Shown in pieces: positions 36,330 to 49,590 of a DNA stretch of 64,000 nucleotides. The position numbers and the translations under genes are program-made. The DNA is taken from assembly GCF_051401765.1 (NCBI RefSeq), contig NC_135067.1, forward strand, positions 20,703,501 to 20,767,500, read 5' to 3'. Under the pieces are notes generated by a model that worked only from the letters and a program-made list of their open reading frames with translations, ran no database searches and was not told the DNA's origin. Positions within the stretch are counted from its first letter, which is position 1. The number at the start of each line of letters is the position of its first letter. Source of the DNA: Calliopsis andreniformis. Its lineage: Eukaryota; Arthropoda; Insecta; Hymenoptera; Andrenidae.

Positions 36330-36570
36330 TCGAGACGGAATCGGAGGAAGAGAGACTCCTGAGGGTAGCGATGAAGACGGTGAAATTGGGGATAAGGGAG
36401 AAGGAGAGGGTTAGAGGATACGCGAGGGGGTGAGAAGGAGCAGGGGCGCGAAGGAAACCAATTGGAGTCGAAGGGTTTCGGGGGAAAAAAAAGGAGAGAC
36501 ACGGCGAAGGAGAAGCGGGCAGAGGCTGGGCAGACAGATAGAAAAGGAGAGGAGGGCCGTGGAAGAGGTG
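36330..36570 (+). repeat. Long polypurine tract
   Basis: About 240 bases strongly biased to G and A on the plus strand, with a poly-A run at about 36484-36492. The bias removes stop codons on the minus strand, which explains the proline/serine-rich frames there (up to 224 codons, 36073-36747). I reject those frames as genes. Confidence 0.7.
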
Positions 36571-36638
36571 ATAAATGGGAATGAGGATTGCTTGGCAAAG
36601 TGCGAATGACCCCGCGAGCGCGGAGATATGGATGGAAC

Positions 36639-36652
36639 GGATGGATGGATGG
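36639..36652 (+). repeat. (GGAT)n microsatellite
   Basis: Three and a half GGAT units, with degenerate copies on both sides (36627-36685). Confidence 0.6.
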
Positions 36653-37500
36653 TTGGCTGACGGTAGTGTATGGACGGATGGGCATTGCACGAGAGCGCAA
36701 GTATTACGTCTGGACGAAATCCAAATGCATTCAACGGCGCCGACCATTTCGACCGACCGACTAATCCTCCCACCTGCGCGTTTTTACTCACCGCGCTTCC
36801 CTTTTCATGCCCTCTCGGCTCACCTTCGAAATCGCGCGGCATCTCACGGATTCAGATCCTTCGTTCCCTATTCGGTAACGCTTTCAGGCCTACTAAGGAT
36901 TTATTTAAAAGCCAGTGCCTTTTCGACGTTTGGTCCATCACATGGCCCTCGATCGGCCGATTCATCGAAAAGAAAATTGCTCAGCATTTCGAGAGTAGGA
37001 GACTGGTTTTGTATCAGAATACTACGTTGTAAGCATGTGCAACGTAACTACTCGAGAAGATCTTGCCTCACTCGTCTCATCACACACTTGCCACAAAAGG
37101 AGAAACTCTCCCCCTTCGATTTTTTTCTTCACAAGCAAAGACTAATTGTGCTACTTCGTAAACATCAAGAATGACTACTAACCATTCGTTCATACAAAGG
37201 GCTTGCAGCCCAAGTAGCAGCCAGGACGCGTGAAAACGTCAGCACTACAGGATCGCCATCGAGATTACTTCGTTACCTTAACGAAGCAACCGGCTCAACC
37301 TTGACATCATTAGTCGATTGTTCGTCTAAGTCCAGCTAGCGCTGGCCCGAGAATTTATCTTGCTCGCGCAAGATGTATCGCTCGCTTCTATCCCATAGCA
37401 GTGGCGCGTCTATCATGCGATACCGCGGACAGAACGGCGAACGAAGACGAAGAAGGACGCGTGTCTCGAACGAGGGGAAGGACCGAGAGGTGAACAGGGG

Positions 37501-37522
37501 AGAGAGAGGGAGAGAGAGAGAG
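37501..37522 (+). repeat. (AG)n microsatellite
   Basis: An AG run interrupted by GGG. Confidence 0.7.
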
Positions 37523-38898
37523 GTTCTGGCGAGTTTCGTTCGTCGATCCCAGATTCCGTGGATACTCGCTCGAATAGGTACGCGATACCCGACCGCGACT
37601 GTTGATTGGTCAGACGAATAATCGAACCGGCCGTGGTAATAAGGGACGTATTTATACCTTTCACGTGGAAGGAGAAGACGAACGGGCTGACAGACAGGTC
37701 GGTCGAAGGCGAGACCACGCCGCGCTACTAATGAATCCGATTGTTCCCGCTGAATCGAATTGTTAATGAATTATATATCGCTGAGCGGGCCCACCCCCAA
37801 CGATCCTCGCCTGTTGCCAGAGATTTCACGGGTTAGACCAGCATCCATCTTTGCTGACTTCCCTTCTATCTCCGCTTTGGTCCAGACTGATCCTTCGATC
37901 TGACTGCTTTCCTATCCTTGTATCGTTTCAAGGAAATACGCAGGGTGGTCGATTTAGCTATGAGTAATGTTGTTATTGATTTCGAAAGGATTTCTATACT
38001 CGTTTGAGTGGGAAGTTACGAATAGTGACTGCAAGTGGATTGAGAGTGTATGATGATATGCTTTAAATAGCCTGTCAGCAGCTCTATGAAATCTTCCAGA
38101 AGAACGTCTGGTTATAGATGGTGATTTATTGAAAAAGAAATTAAAGAAAAACTGGAAAACCGTATAATAAAGTTAATACAAAAATATTATTGCATTCTTT
38201 CTAGGCAGACATAAAACCAGTTAAACAGCATCTTGACAACGAGCAGTTTTCCAAGCTCGTAAACGTGCTTAACGAGAAGAGCGCCGCGTAATCAGCCAGC
38301 ATCTCGTACAGGTGAAAAAGGAGCGCGAACGCCTCTGTAATTTCAGGTGTAACAGTCAATACCGCGTCTAACACTTTCGTCGAGATCTGCTTGCAGTTTA
38401 AACGTTTCTCGAGAACGTTTATTCTGAAAGAACTAATAACACGGAGTGGCTGAGGTCGTTATCTTTCTCCCCTGTCCGTATCGAGCCTCCGTTTCCACTG
38501 AAAAGTACGTCGCCGCGCTGTACTGACGAAAAGTATTTCCGACGAAATCTGGCTGTAAAAAATTGGTATATTCAGCAAGAATCGAAGGTGGGTATTCTCG
38601 GTTGGTAACGAGTCGAGCCCCAGCCAGAGGCGTTTCTCTTCGTTACTGTGAGAAACTCTTCCTCTTCGGGACTATGACACGCACTTACGAACGAGCGAGC
38701 AATCGGTGCACGCTGCTACGCGTTACTGCCTTGTACTCCCTATCAGCGGCACTAATTATTACTTGTTAATTGCCACGGCCAATCCATGCTGGACGACAGA
38801 AAAGAAGCAGTACGTGTGGCAGAGAATGAGAATAACAGGGACACGGGCGCGTACAATGTGTGGGTGCTCCTCCATGTGGATGAGATGGAAGAAAGGAT

Positions 38899-38914
38899 AG
38901 AGAGAGAGAGAGAG
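38899..38914 (+). repeat. (AG)n microsatellite
   Basis: Eight AG units, at the border of the AT-rich stretch that follows. Confidence 0.75.
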
Positions 38915-41830
38915 AAAGTTGAGTGAAATTGTTAGATTGATTCAATTTAATTTTCTACATTACGTAAATGATTTTCTGCAACAGAAATTATTTTTTAAGC
39001 TAATATGAATTCGTTTATTGATCAAGTTAATAGTTGGAGATGTTGGATTATTTGAATTCTTGATTAGATAGCGGACACCTGATGGTAGGATTTGATATAT
39101 GTTTCGGAATTCCTCGGAAGGTGGTCTTTTTAAAATTAGAAGTATAAGTATGATTTATATGTATATATAGACTTTAGCGTAGTGAGAGTAGGTTTCGAGA
39201 ATAGGCAAATGTGTCTATAAATTTTATGAATGATGTGCAACCTGAGACATTAACGCAGCGTTTTAAGTCGCAATAAAGTTATGAAGTTGAGGATTATGCA
39301 TTGAGATTCCTCGCAGGTAAAATTGTTAAAGAAGGGAAGTATGTAGAATTTTTTGTGTGTGCGAATCCTTGTTATGTAGGTATTACACTGAGTGAGTGGT
39401 ATACGAAAGTAATTTATATGTGAATGAAAGATCGAATCAATTAAAAGGGACTAAGTTTTTTATGGCCATATACAAGGAATCAATGAATAATTAAAGACTG
39501 CCAATTATTTATAATCTAAACTCCTGCTTCCTTTCCCTTCTATCGCAACACTTTCACACGAACATTTTGAATCGAAATTTTTAATCCAGACAGATTCCTA
39601 GATTTCCTTCTTTCTTTTGACAGATCACTTCCGAAAGGGCAGAAATATTACAGCTCCGAATGCATAAATCGCGCAAACACGACCAGCGGCCTCGTAAATC
39701 CCGCGATCGACGAGCCAATCCGCTAAATGGACGGGTGAAATACAGCGAGAGGTCCTTCCATTAAAAGAGAAGGAAATGATAAAGATGCTTTATCATGTGT
39801 TCACTTAATGGCCCCTATTTACTTTTACATATTTATTAGTGACCGCGTAATATAATGCCAATTAAGAACTAATCACAGGAAGCAATAAAGAAGGCCTTGA
39901 ATTAATCACGGCTGTGAAAATGCAAATTTCAGCATCGAAACCTCATAAAATCCTTTTTGCACCTAACATCTGTATACTTCCAATCACTTTCCATGTTCTC
40001 AAGATTCGAGGCATAAATCAAGCAGCGCTGAAGAATCATTCAATAACTAATCGCGTTCTATCCTTGCTATCTCTTTCCAGCCTCTGTTGAAGACGACGCA
40101 ACCGGATCCTTGACTTTTCACCGCACCTTCGAAAATTAATCCCGTCTTAAGGTCTAAGATCCGCTTAGGTGTGTGAATAAAATTCCGTGACACGATCAGC
40201 ACGGTTCGGTAGCCGACGTTTAAGTTCATTCTCGACTCTTAACTTCGCTGTTGTCACACAGGCCACGAGATCGTAAAAGGCGAAGCGAAAGAGAGGAGGC
40301 TAGGCGATCGTTGAAGAGCGGAAGGAGGAGAGACCGACGAGAGAATCCGAAATGAAGTTCGACTTTACGATCGAGTATATTTCATACGCCGCTCGGAAGC
40401 CGATTAGTGGAAATAACTTAATTCACGGATTCGAGGCCGTTGTATTTTAAAAGCTACCCGTCTCGGGGGAAGGAACCGTGCCGCGGTTTGTTCCTCTCTC
40501 CCCGTAATTCGTGCCGCGTTTAGAGACTTATTTATGGTGTACGGAGCTCGGGCGACGCAATACTTGGTCAATCGTATTTTATTAGCCCGCTCCGCTCCAC
40601 GGCCGGTCGATAAACTCGAATTATTTTTCTTGCTCGCGGAGCTTTTTTCCTTCTGCTCGTTTTTAGCGGGACGCTGAGACGGCGACAACCGTCCATGGAC
40701 GTGTTTCAATTACGATCATGCCCTGTAGCCCGTGAGTGGTCGTGCTTGCTTTTATGCTGTACTTTCTTTCCATTCGAGAGCAGAAGATTCAATAGACCTA
40801 GAACAGTAATGTGTGAAAAATAATATGGAGAAGTGATTACTGGAGTGCACCGTCGTAAACACTGATCAATAAAGTAGCTTCAAGTGAACCTAATCTTTAA
40901 AAACGACATTCCAAGGAAAAAGATCTCTTCGCATAACTGTCTGTTCTCGACTCACCTTCCTAAAATCCTCGAAATAATACAGATTCAGTCTGCCCTTGGG
41001 CATAGAGTTCGTGAACTCTCGGTTCGATGGCCTATTTCACTTAAGCCAACGTTTCACAATGGGCCCTTTATCTCCCATTTCCTAAGAATGTCGTAGCATA
41101 AATAAGCGGTTTCCCGCAACAATGTTGACAGTAACGCGAAAATCATGCTAACCGTGAAGGGATCCGCACGACGACGTCCCGTGCAGTTTCGTGATTTGGC
41201 CGTGGACGGCGCATTTGTAATGCAGCGTAAAGAAAAGATAAAAGGGCGAGCGGTTCATCGGTGCTAGGATCAGCTACGATCGCGGAGGGGCCACGGCTGC
41301 CTCTCGGTCATGGGCTCACGTTTTGCAATATTTATAAGCCGCATTTCAATGATATTATTCCGCCCGTTCCATTTCGAACCCTGCCACCAGTCGCCTCGCC
41401 GTGAGCCAGAAGGGAAATGCGCGATGTAACGCCGCGGAAATTCAAATTTCGTCCATTCGAACAGGGACGCGCCCCCATGATCCACTGCGTCATTCAGACG
41501 ATCTCAGATGCAGAGGCACTGAGCGCTCGTAAGCCACAGGTGTACCTGACAACCATGGATGAATACATAAAGTAGCCCTATTATTCTGAATACCTTCAAG
41601 ATTACCGTCTTCTACATCTTCTATAAAAGAAAGTAGATCTATAGGGTCAGAAGCATCAAATTCAATTGGGCCGAGCAGGGAGCCGCAAAGTGGTAGACTC
41701 AGAAGTAATACGGCATCGATGAAATCTACACGTTAGGGTGTTCGATTTGCGGTGGATTCGACAAATCATAAATGGACTCGGTCCGATCGCGAACCGCAGA
41801 CGGGGCAAGTATTTCGCGAGAAGAGTGTTA

Positions 41831-41851
41831 GGGGTGGGGATGGGGATGAGG
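41831..41851 (+). other. G-quadruplex-like motif
   Basis: Three GGGG runs at 41831-41834, 41836-41839 and 41842-41845, then GG at 41850-41851. The short fourth run limits it to two stacked tetrads or an intermolecular form. Confidence 0.45.
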
Positions 41852-41944
41852 CGAGTTTCACACGTGGCCGAGGTGCGTAAGGTCGGCAGCCTTGTCTGCG
41901 GAGCGGCTCTGTACGTGCGAACAAGTGTGAAGAAGGAAAGGAAC

Positions 41945-41960
41945 GAAAGAAAGAAAGAAA
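41945..41960 (+). repeat. (GAAA)n microsatellite
   Basis: Four GAAA units in a purine-rich stretch. Confidence 0.7.
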
Positions 41961-44900
41961 AGGGAGGGGGCGTGCAGGCGGTGCGCGCAGCACGTACGGC
42001 TCGAACGTGGGAGATGTTCAGGTAGCTCTCGGCCGCGAATACGTTAGGCAGATTACGTATTATGATGCCCTATTGTATACAAATACGAATACCTACCGTG
42101 GCCTGTGTCGGTATATGGGCATAGACACGCGAGATAGCTTTGTCTCGCGGAAACGCGGCAGTAGCGCAGCGGGGAACGTTTCAACGCTCGTTTCCCTCTT
42201 CCCTTGGCTTCCTTTTCACGCGATACTATTGAAACGATATCGGTGGGAGTAATTAGAAGGATCCCCGCCCAGTGGAATCTTTGATTCGCCACGATTTGAT
42301 AGGTACATTGTATCTGCAGTCGTTTGCATGGGTTCCGTTTGCAAACAAGTTGCACGCGTTCTGTTCGACTTCCTTTTTTCTTTAAGATATCGATCTCTTC
42401 TGAGGTCGCGACCTCCAGGCATGTAATTTTAGATTTTCTAAATTACTACCTTCTCGATGAATTACTTTTACAAATTATTAGGTACATAGTTCATGTGTTA
42501 TTCCATATTCTGTTCAGTATTTCATTCGTTTAGTATGCATTAAATTCTTTATAATATTTCCATGCAATTTCCTTCCTCCGAGTGATTGTAACTGTTATCT
42601 ACGTAATCTATCTTGTTCGACTCTTCTGTGCCTCAAATGGTTTTTAATGAAGAAAGCAAGATCTAAAAGTGAAACCGGTGCTCCAAAAGCAGTGGTAACG
42701 AGGCATCAAAATGAAATTCGGTAAGTAAAGCACAGATAACGCGCCAGTTAACAGAATTTCAAAACAGAATATGGGAAAACGTGCGAATGACGTTCGTGGG
42801 TAATTTGCATTGAATTTAAGGTCGGTTAAACGATAGTATCGCAGCATGGAATTGTCATTTTGGGTTTGTTCGCAGAATTTTCAAGTGAAATACGAATTGG
42901 GGTTTCAACCGAAATTAAGGTACGCGTTGACTGTACATATCGTCGGGGTTACACGATGCAGGACTCGTTTGCATAATTAATTTAACCGTGAACCAGAATT
43001 ACTCGAGCTATGAACCCTCCAAAGTAACGTAAAAACATACTTAAATCACATTTGGCTAACGGCTTTAAAAATCATTCTATATTTCAAAGTGCCTCGTACA
43101 CTATTAAAAATTCTTCTTATCAATGACATCTATCAAAGTCCATGATTGATAACACCTTCAGATTATCCAGAAAACACTATAATTGCCACACTCGGTAACC
43201 AGCAATCAACTTTCGAGTGCCTGTCGCGATAATCCTATCGAAACACGTCCAACTCAGAGGGTACCATTTTTCACCGCGCGAAATTCGAATGGGTCGCACA
43301 CGTCGGCCCGTTCTCGGAACCCTTCAAAGCCGAAAAACCTTTACAGTGTAATACATACTCCCTCGTCATTTCTTTATTACGCCGCGCCATGATTCATGCG
43401 CAAGGCTCCGATTCGTAAATCTTCGGTACACGCGACAATCCGCGTTCCAAGCTGCCTCTTTTCCTTCACCCAGTCGACTCGTTTCTCAGTTCTCCCTCGA
43501 ACGAAGATTCGATCGAAATTTCGGAGGAGTCATCAAATCATCCTCTGCGAACCCTGGTGTCGATCAGCATATTTTTCTTTCCTTTCTTCCACTCTCTTAC
43601 CTGCTGTTGCACACCCAATTACACTCGAGACTCTCTGCGCCTTGGAGAAAGTACCGTCCAGTGACGAAAAAGGGCGAGACAGGTGATTAATCAACGTTAA
43701 CGCAAGTACGAGATGCACGTATCCCGATATATTGAAATTTTGAAAGCTGTATAAGCTCGGGAGATAGGGAAATAATAAAATAATAGCGTTTGAAAGTTGG
43801 CACGTGTAGTATGGACTATTTTAGTATTTCCAGGCTTGAATGCAATTTTAAAGCTGTATGCAGCTCAGTATTTTTGTGAGAGTTTATTTAGAGCGCGTCA
43901 AGGACTGGAATTACTGTGAATATCTATTACAATATTCAGGAAATGAACGCGATATTATATTTCGCTCGAAATTTGGCCAAGCTCTGATTACAGAGGAACG
44001 TGATGTGTGGACGCATACAACGCAACCCGCTTGATAGAAAATTCTTTTTACGTATTGCCCATTACTGTTCTATGCTACCCTTTGTCTCGATTTAAATCGA
44101 TTTTCCATATGGCCTGCGTAATGGTTGCGAAAATACGGCCCGTCTCGAAATTGCTTTAAAACGTGTTCTTTGTCGCGGTAACGACGTTAATTGCGAAAGA
44201 TACATCGGTTTGCTGGCTGTGTTCGGCCCTCGGAAAAAAAGAATGGCGGGCAGGCGCGTTATATCAAGCGAAAAGGAGAGGAAAAAAGGCAAACTCTCAG
44301 TCTCATTTCCTAAGGGAGAAAGGAGATTGATTGGGCACCGGGGGCACCTTCGATACTTCACCCCAACGCCTTAACTTAATGATCCGGAATACATCGTTAC
44401 TTTCAGTGATGCGGAGGATCCCTGATGCCTTATCAATTACGTTAACGCTTAGAGGCGGAGCGTTGTTATTGCGTTCCAGTGTGGCTCCTCGATCGACTGC
44501 TCGATCACTTTCACGCGATTACGATGGACGTGACGTATCAAGTGCATGCTCGCTGATAGTTCTATGTCAAGTCTAGACCCTTCAACAAGAGGGTAATAAA
44601 ACAGCAAGATATAAAATAGAAATCGTGGAACTGTAAAAATGAGAAACAGCTAAGGAAATTCGCATGAAACTCGAGACCACTGGAAACTTGCCGAGAACAA
44701 ATTAATATTCCTCTGACGCAAGCAGGTAGAAAAATAGAGGTAAGACAAAGCGCTCTTAACCACGACTACGGTAATAAAGACACTAGCAACGAAGCGCTAT
44801 CGCGTTAACAAAGTAGGTTAATCGGTTTTTGCATAACACCAGCCGGCTAACGATACCGGTATCAGTGACATCGATCTCTGATTACGGGACACCCTATGTG

Positions 44901-47900
44901 CAGGCGGCACCCGCGTCAGGTATGTACCCAGCCGAGGCCTCACCCCATTCCTGCTCCCTACGCTCTCTCTTCTCTCTATTACTCCGCTCCATTCGCAGTC
45001 CCGTACAAACGCGGTACCATGGAGCTCAGGCTACTAATAACAGCCACTTGGCGAGTGTGAAATAATTACTTCGAATGGCATCCAAACCAGTTTCCCCGCG
45101 GAGATTAGCATAAGTGATCGAAATGATCAATGAGTCCGTGGCCTCTGTGCGACGTGACTCGCCCCTTCTCCCTCGGATCTCCTCTAGCGAGGCCTGTGCC
45201 TCTTTCTCGTTCGTACGCGCCCGCGCTTCTCTAGTTGCGCGTAGGAAATGCTCTCAACCAGGTGACTTACTATGCCCCTTTATGTATAATGTACGTACCT
45301 GCGTGTGTACGGCGAGTCGCTAACACGACCGACAGGATTTACGATCGCGGCAGCCCGTTCCTCGCTCTGTGCTAGTCGTCCACTGGTGCACCGATCCCCC
45401 TCAGAGGAACTTTCACCCGCGAGCGGCTTTTAATGAGAGAAAAATGACGATCTGGGATATCCTCGATCGACCGTGTCGTCTTTTTTACCATGGAAATTCG
45501 ACGTGGTTCGCGTTGTTACGAACGTTGTAGGACTTCGTTCTGAGATACCTCACGTTCGCGGGTTGATGGCGAGTGCAGTCTGCTTGAGGGAGATTAGAAA
45601 GCGGTTGTAGGGAAGTGTCGAAGATGGGAAGAGAAAAATTCAAGACACGGATGAGTGTTTCAGCTAGGAAGTACATAATTGAGAAACACTACTTTGGCTA
45701 AATAGGTCAGTCAATTTAATATGAGGGCTTTCGTCGTTCAACCTGATCCTTTCCTCTATAATGCAAGAGTTTCAAAGGATTAGCATGAATATTATTAATG
45801 ACCCTCGTATCGATTTTCCATTCTCGGAAGTTTCATAGGCATCAACCCCCAAAGCTTTCAGTTTCACTATTCATTCACGAATCGAGACGGCAGAGGGTCC
45901 ATTTGTTATAGAAACGGGCAATCTCGCGCGCCCACTTGACCCGGGGGGATTCATTACAAGTAGATGCTGATGAATGACGTTGCCGTGGCTGAAAGCCCCG
46001 CCGAAAATTAGGACAATGAGGGGGTACCCTTGAGGCGATCCTCGATGACGATTAGCGTACCTGGACAACCGTCGATCCTGTTGCTGACAGGGGAACAAGA
46101 ACGAACAAGGCTGGCATTCTTTCGCCTGATACCGTTGCTTGCGAGATACACGATGTCGTAAACGACACTTTGTTTCACTGGACAAAGAGAGATGGTGGGG
46201 AGAAAGACAGACATTACTCGCTGATTTTCAGCAGCCTTTAACAGAACATGTACTTTAATATCGTCTCCCGAAATTGGTAAAAGAACATCTCTTTCAGTTT
46301 ACACGATTGAAACGCATGAAATACAAAATATCAGTTATAAGGTTATTTCGCAATTATTGTTGAATACAGCAATACTTTCAAATTGCCTCCATAACGAGCA
46401 ATAAGCCGCTAATCCCCACATTGCACCGAGCTCATCTCTCTAACGGCCCAATCGCGACTATAAACCACCACGGTGCAAAGTGTTCGCAATTAAAAAACGC
46501 ACCCCGTCATCAGTCATCAAATTTCAATTTGAACCATTCACGTGCCGATGAACTTTTTACGCCCGCGATCCATTAATACCAAAACGACCGTCGGCGCACT
46601 CGGCGTTGTATCGCAAATATTAATATCCTCGGCGATCGTTAGCCCCGGAAGTGGATCCTTTCGAAATACGTCATTATCACTCTGGTACGCCGTTGAAAAT
46701 GGTCGGCCTCGATGTTTCGTGTACGCCCGACAGAAATATCCATTGTATGGAACACAATTTCGCCGTAACGAGCCGACATCAAAGCGATATTGTACGCAGG
46801 TCCAGGAATGATATCGCGCCGACCCGCCGCGCTGTCTGTCGCGCTCGTATTAAATCGCAAAAGTGGCTTGGCCCTGCGAAATCCCGCGTCCAAGCTGTCC
46901 CAGGGACTTGTCTGGCTTTTTTCGCGGCTTGGATATAAATTAGTTGAAGCTGGAGCCTGGCCATTGAATGGGACCGCGTATTATACCTTCGGCATCGCCG
47001 TAATCCGTCGCTAATCGTCACACACGGGCAGATAGAGATGCGAGAACCCGCGCACAATGCACCGTTATTCATTAATTCACGTTTAATGATCGGCGTATGA
47101 CGAACGTTTGCGTGCGCTCGAGCGGATCAGACCAGCCGTAATAAGGCCGTTGGAATTCGCGGTACTTAAATCGCGTGTGACGGTTGCACGACGACCAGTT
47201 GAAAAAACCATCGCTCGTCCGTATAAATCTGCCCGCTGTTAGCCTCTGAGTTTCGATGGAGTGATATACGAGCAAGCGGAAGTGGTTGGAGATATTGTAA
47301 TTCCTTTGAATTCGCTGTGTGGAATGGATAAACCTGGTACATATTGGGGAATAAATCTTGTTCTGGAGAGGGAGATCGTTTCAGAGTTAATATGCCTGAG
47401 GAAAGAAACTGTTTCTGTTGACGAGAAATTAAATAACACGCAGAAATATCTTTGCGGGAAGTTGTAGCACGATTGTTTCGAGATTATAATAGTTTTCTGG
47501 GGTAAATGAACCAACGCCTCGTCAGTTAAAAATGTGATAATATCTCCTGCTAGTTGTAAAACATGTGGTAGAAAAGACAATTAGAATGTCTAAGCATTAT
47601 GGCAAGATACAAAGAGAGTGTAGCGCACTAAACGGAATTAAATTCTCTCATGCACGGAACGGCTGGTAACAGTCGAGTCCTCAACTGATGCAAGATCTCG
47701 AAATTCCTTGCTTGAGGACACGGAAACGACCTCGGTAACCGACTCGCTCGTGCATACCATTACTGGACGGTCAGTCGCGAGTGACGACCTGAAAAAGTCA
47801 CGGTAAACTGTATGAGAAAGTGTCAGGTTCGTTGATGGAACGAGCCGCGAAGAGGATTTCAGTCCTTTCTCTAAGGAGGCCACAGGCCCGAGAGGCCAAT

Positions 47901-49420
47901 GGTCGCTCGCGTTCTCACGACCCGACAAATCGACTGACAATACGAAGCAGAGAATGCTCTTGACAGAACTTGTTAAAATTACCTAATGCATAGCATTTCT
48001 TGGCTCGTTATACTGTGGATAGCGTATGTTGTGAGGTTTGTTACACTGTTATCGTCCTACTTGGGTTTCATTGACTTGAAACAATTTGTCTTCCTCTAGA
48101 CACATAGACACATGATTTGCAAAATTGTTTTTGAGCATATACCAAATATGATAGATGTTCGCCTTTCGAGGAATCTAACTTTAAAGTTAATCTCGGATGA
48201 ACTACAACTGGAGGGACCACCAAGATCGAAGAAATTAATTAGAGGGAAACCTAAAGAGCCTCATTCAGTTAAGTGGGGTATAACATTAACGAAGGCCATA
48301 GTGATAAAGCTCTACTGCATTTGGGTAAGAATATAGAATAATCAGACTGAGAAAAATTTATTCTGTCTTGTTAATCAACGTCCACGCAATATTGAAGTTC
48401 TTATGGACAATAGAAAGTGTGTCCATAAGCGCGGCATAAATTCGTCGGAAACGATGCATTAAGTGCGTCAGATAAAGCAATTTCTATACCGTGTAAATCG
48501 AATGAATGAAGCTTCGATAAAGCCCACGAAAACGAAGACGAACCTCTCTAGCGACGTTCTTATCTTCCCAGCGACTGAAACTTTTAAAGGCTCCTTAGTC
48601 CAGTATCTCATGCTATTAACCAAGAACCGAAAAACTTCTTGGGTGGCAGTTACCCAGCATCCACGCATCACAAATCACTGTCTCGTCTTTCTGCCTTTTC
48701 GGGTCTTTCATTTAACCATCAATTTACATTCGTACCAATTCCCCAAGTAAATTCCTATCACCTTGCAACCCTGTTTTAAGAGAAGCGCAAACATCAAATT
48801 TCCAAATTCCTAAATCTTCAAATAATAAGAAAGAACACAGAGGCAGAATTGAATTCTCGAGTAATAAGTACCTCAGGGAAGGTATGATCGACGCTAAAAG
48901 ATCAGGCATCAGGCTCCGTATGCAGATTATATCGTCCCGTTTTACTTGTCGCCAACGTAGCCAGTAACGGGCTCGTACGCTTAACCCGAACCTCTTGTAG
49001 GAACATTGTACGGGATCTTTCTCTGTGGATACGCGAAAAGAACGAGGCCTCGGTGTGTTCGAACGAGGCAGCAGAGACGCGACGTGTACCGGATCTCCGC
49101 GTCTCGACATAGGTGCACAGATCGTGAAAGGGGATGTTGAGAGAACGCTTTGAGCCGTGGTTAATGATACGCGATGATACGCGGCATTCGTCACTGTCTG
49201 ATGTCCAGCTTGATTGCTGCTACTGTTCTCTATCCTTTATCTTTCGCGGCCTGGTAACCGCCGACATGCATGCGCTATGGTTAAATACGTCCACGTGTAT
49301 ATACGCACGAGAATCTGGCCGAATATAATGTGGACGAAGATCCGCGGAGGAATCCAAGGTTGACAATAGCAGGCGAAGAATTCTCGGTGTATAGATATAG
49401 GTCAGGTCGAAGCAGAGGTG
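41961..49420. other. Non-coding block, no gene seen
   Basis: 42420-43140 and 43680-44100 are AT-rich; 44840-45480 and 46540-47240 are CpG-rich. A frame at 47261-47467 reads as a mixed peptide, but a longer frame is open on the opposite strand (47239-47580) and neither matches a family. A frame at 48112-48336 is similarly unsupported. Small inverted repeats occur, for example GTCCC-A-GGGAC at 46897-46907 and GTTTCA/TGAAAC at 48065-48082. Confidence 0.55.
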
Positions 49421-49424
49421 TCTT

Positions 49425-49590
49425 GAATTCAGGACACTCCAAGCTTAGGACACTTCAATCTCTGCGTATTTTTGATTCGCCGCTAAACTTGGAGTATTTG
49501 GAATTACATGGGTTCAGATATTAGGGAATTTTAAATTAGGATCATTTTGAAGTCAGGGTATTCTGGAATCGGAGCAACTGGAGTAGGTCC
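49425..49590 (+). repeat. Decayed minisatellite, unit about 17-18 bp
   Basis: Successive segments resemble GAATTCAGGACACTCCAA (49425-49442) and GCTTAGGACACTTCAATC (49443-49460). Further on, AAGTCAGGGTATTCTGG and AATCGGAGCAACTGG follow each other. The shared pattern is an A-rich start, then AGG, then a TATT- or CACT-like core. Period and boundaries are uncertain because the copies are very diverged. Confidence 0.4.

Larger units (their letters stand above)
36686..41830. other. Non-coding block, no gene seen
   Basis: 36700-37740 is GC-rich with purine-rich patches. 38890-39920 is clearly AT-rich. 40250-40720 is CpG-rich. Frames are short apart from about 120-200 codons at 36575-37174, which overlap open frames on the other strand. 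No RNA gene or transposon seen. Confidence 0.55.

Noticed and set aside
36073..36747. 224-codon minus-strand frame
   Set aside because: It is proline/serine/leucine-rich low complexity, produced by the opposite polypurine tract, with no domain and competing frames.
41675..41755. tRNA-like A box (GCCGCAAAGTGG) and TTCGATT word
   Set aside because: The spacing is plausible but the T stem does not pair and no acceptor stem exists.
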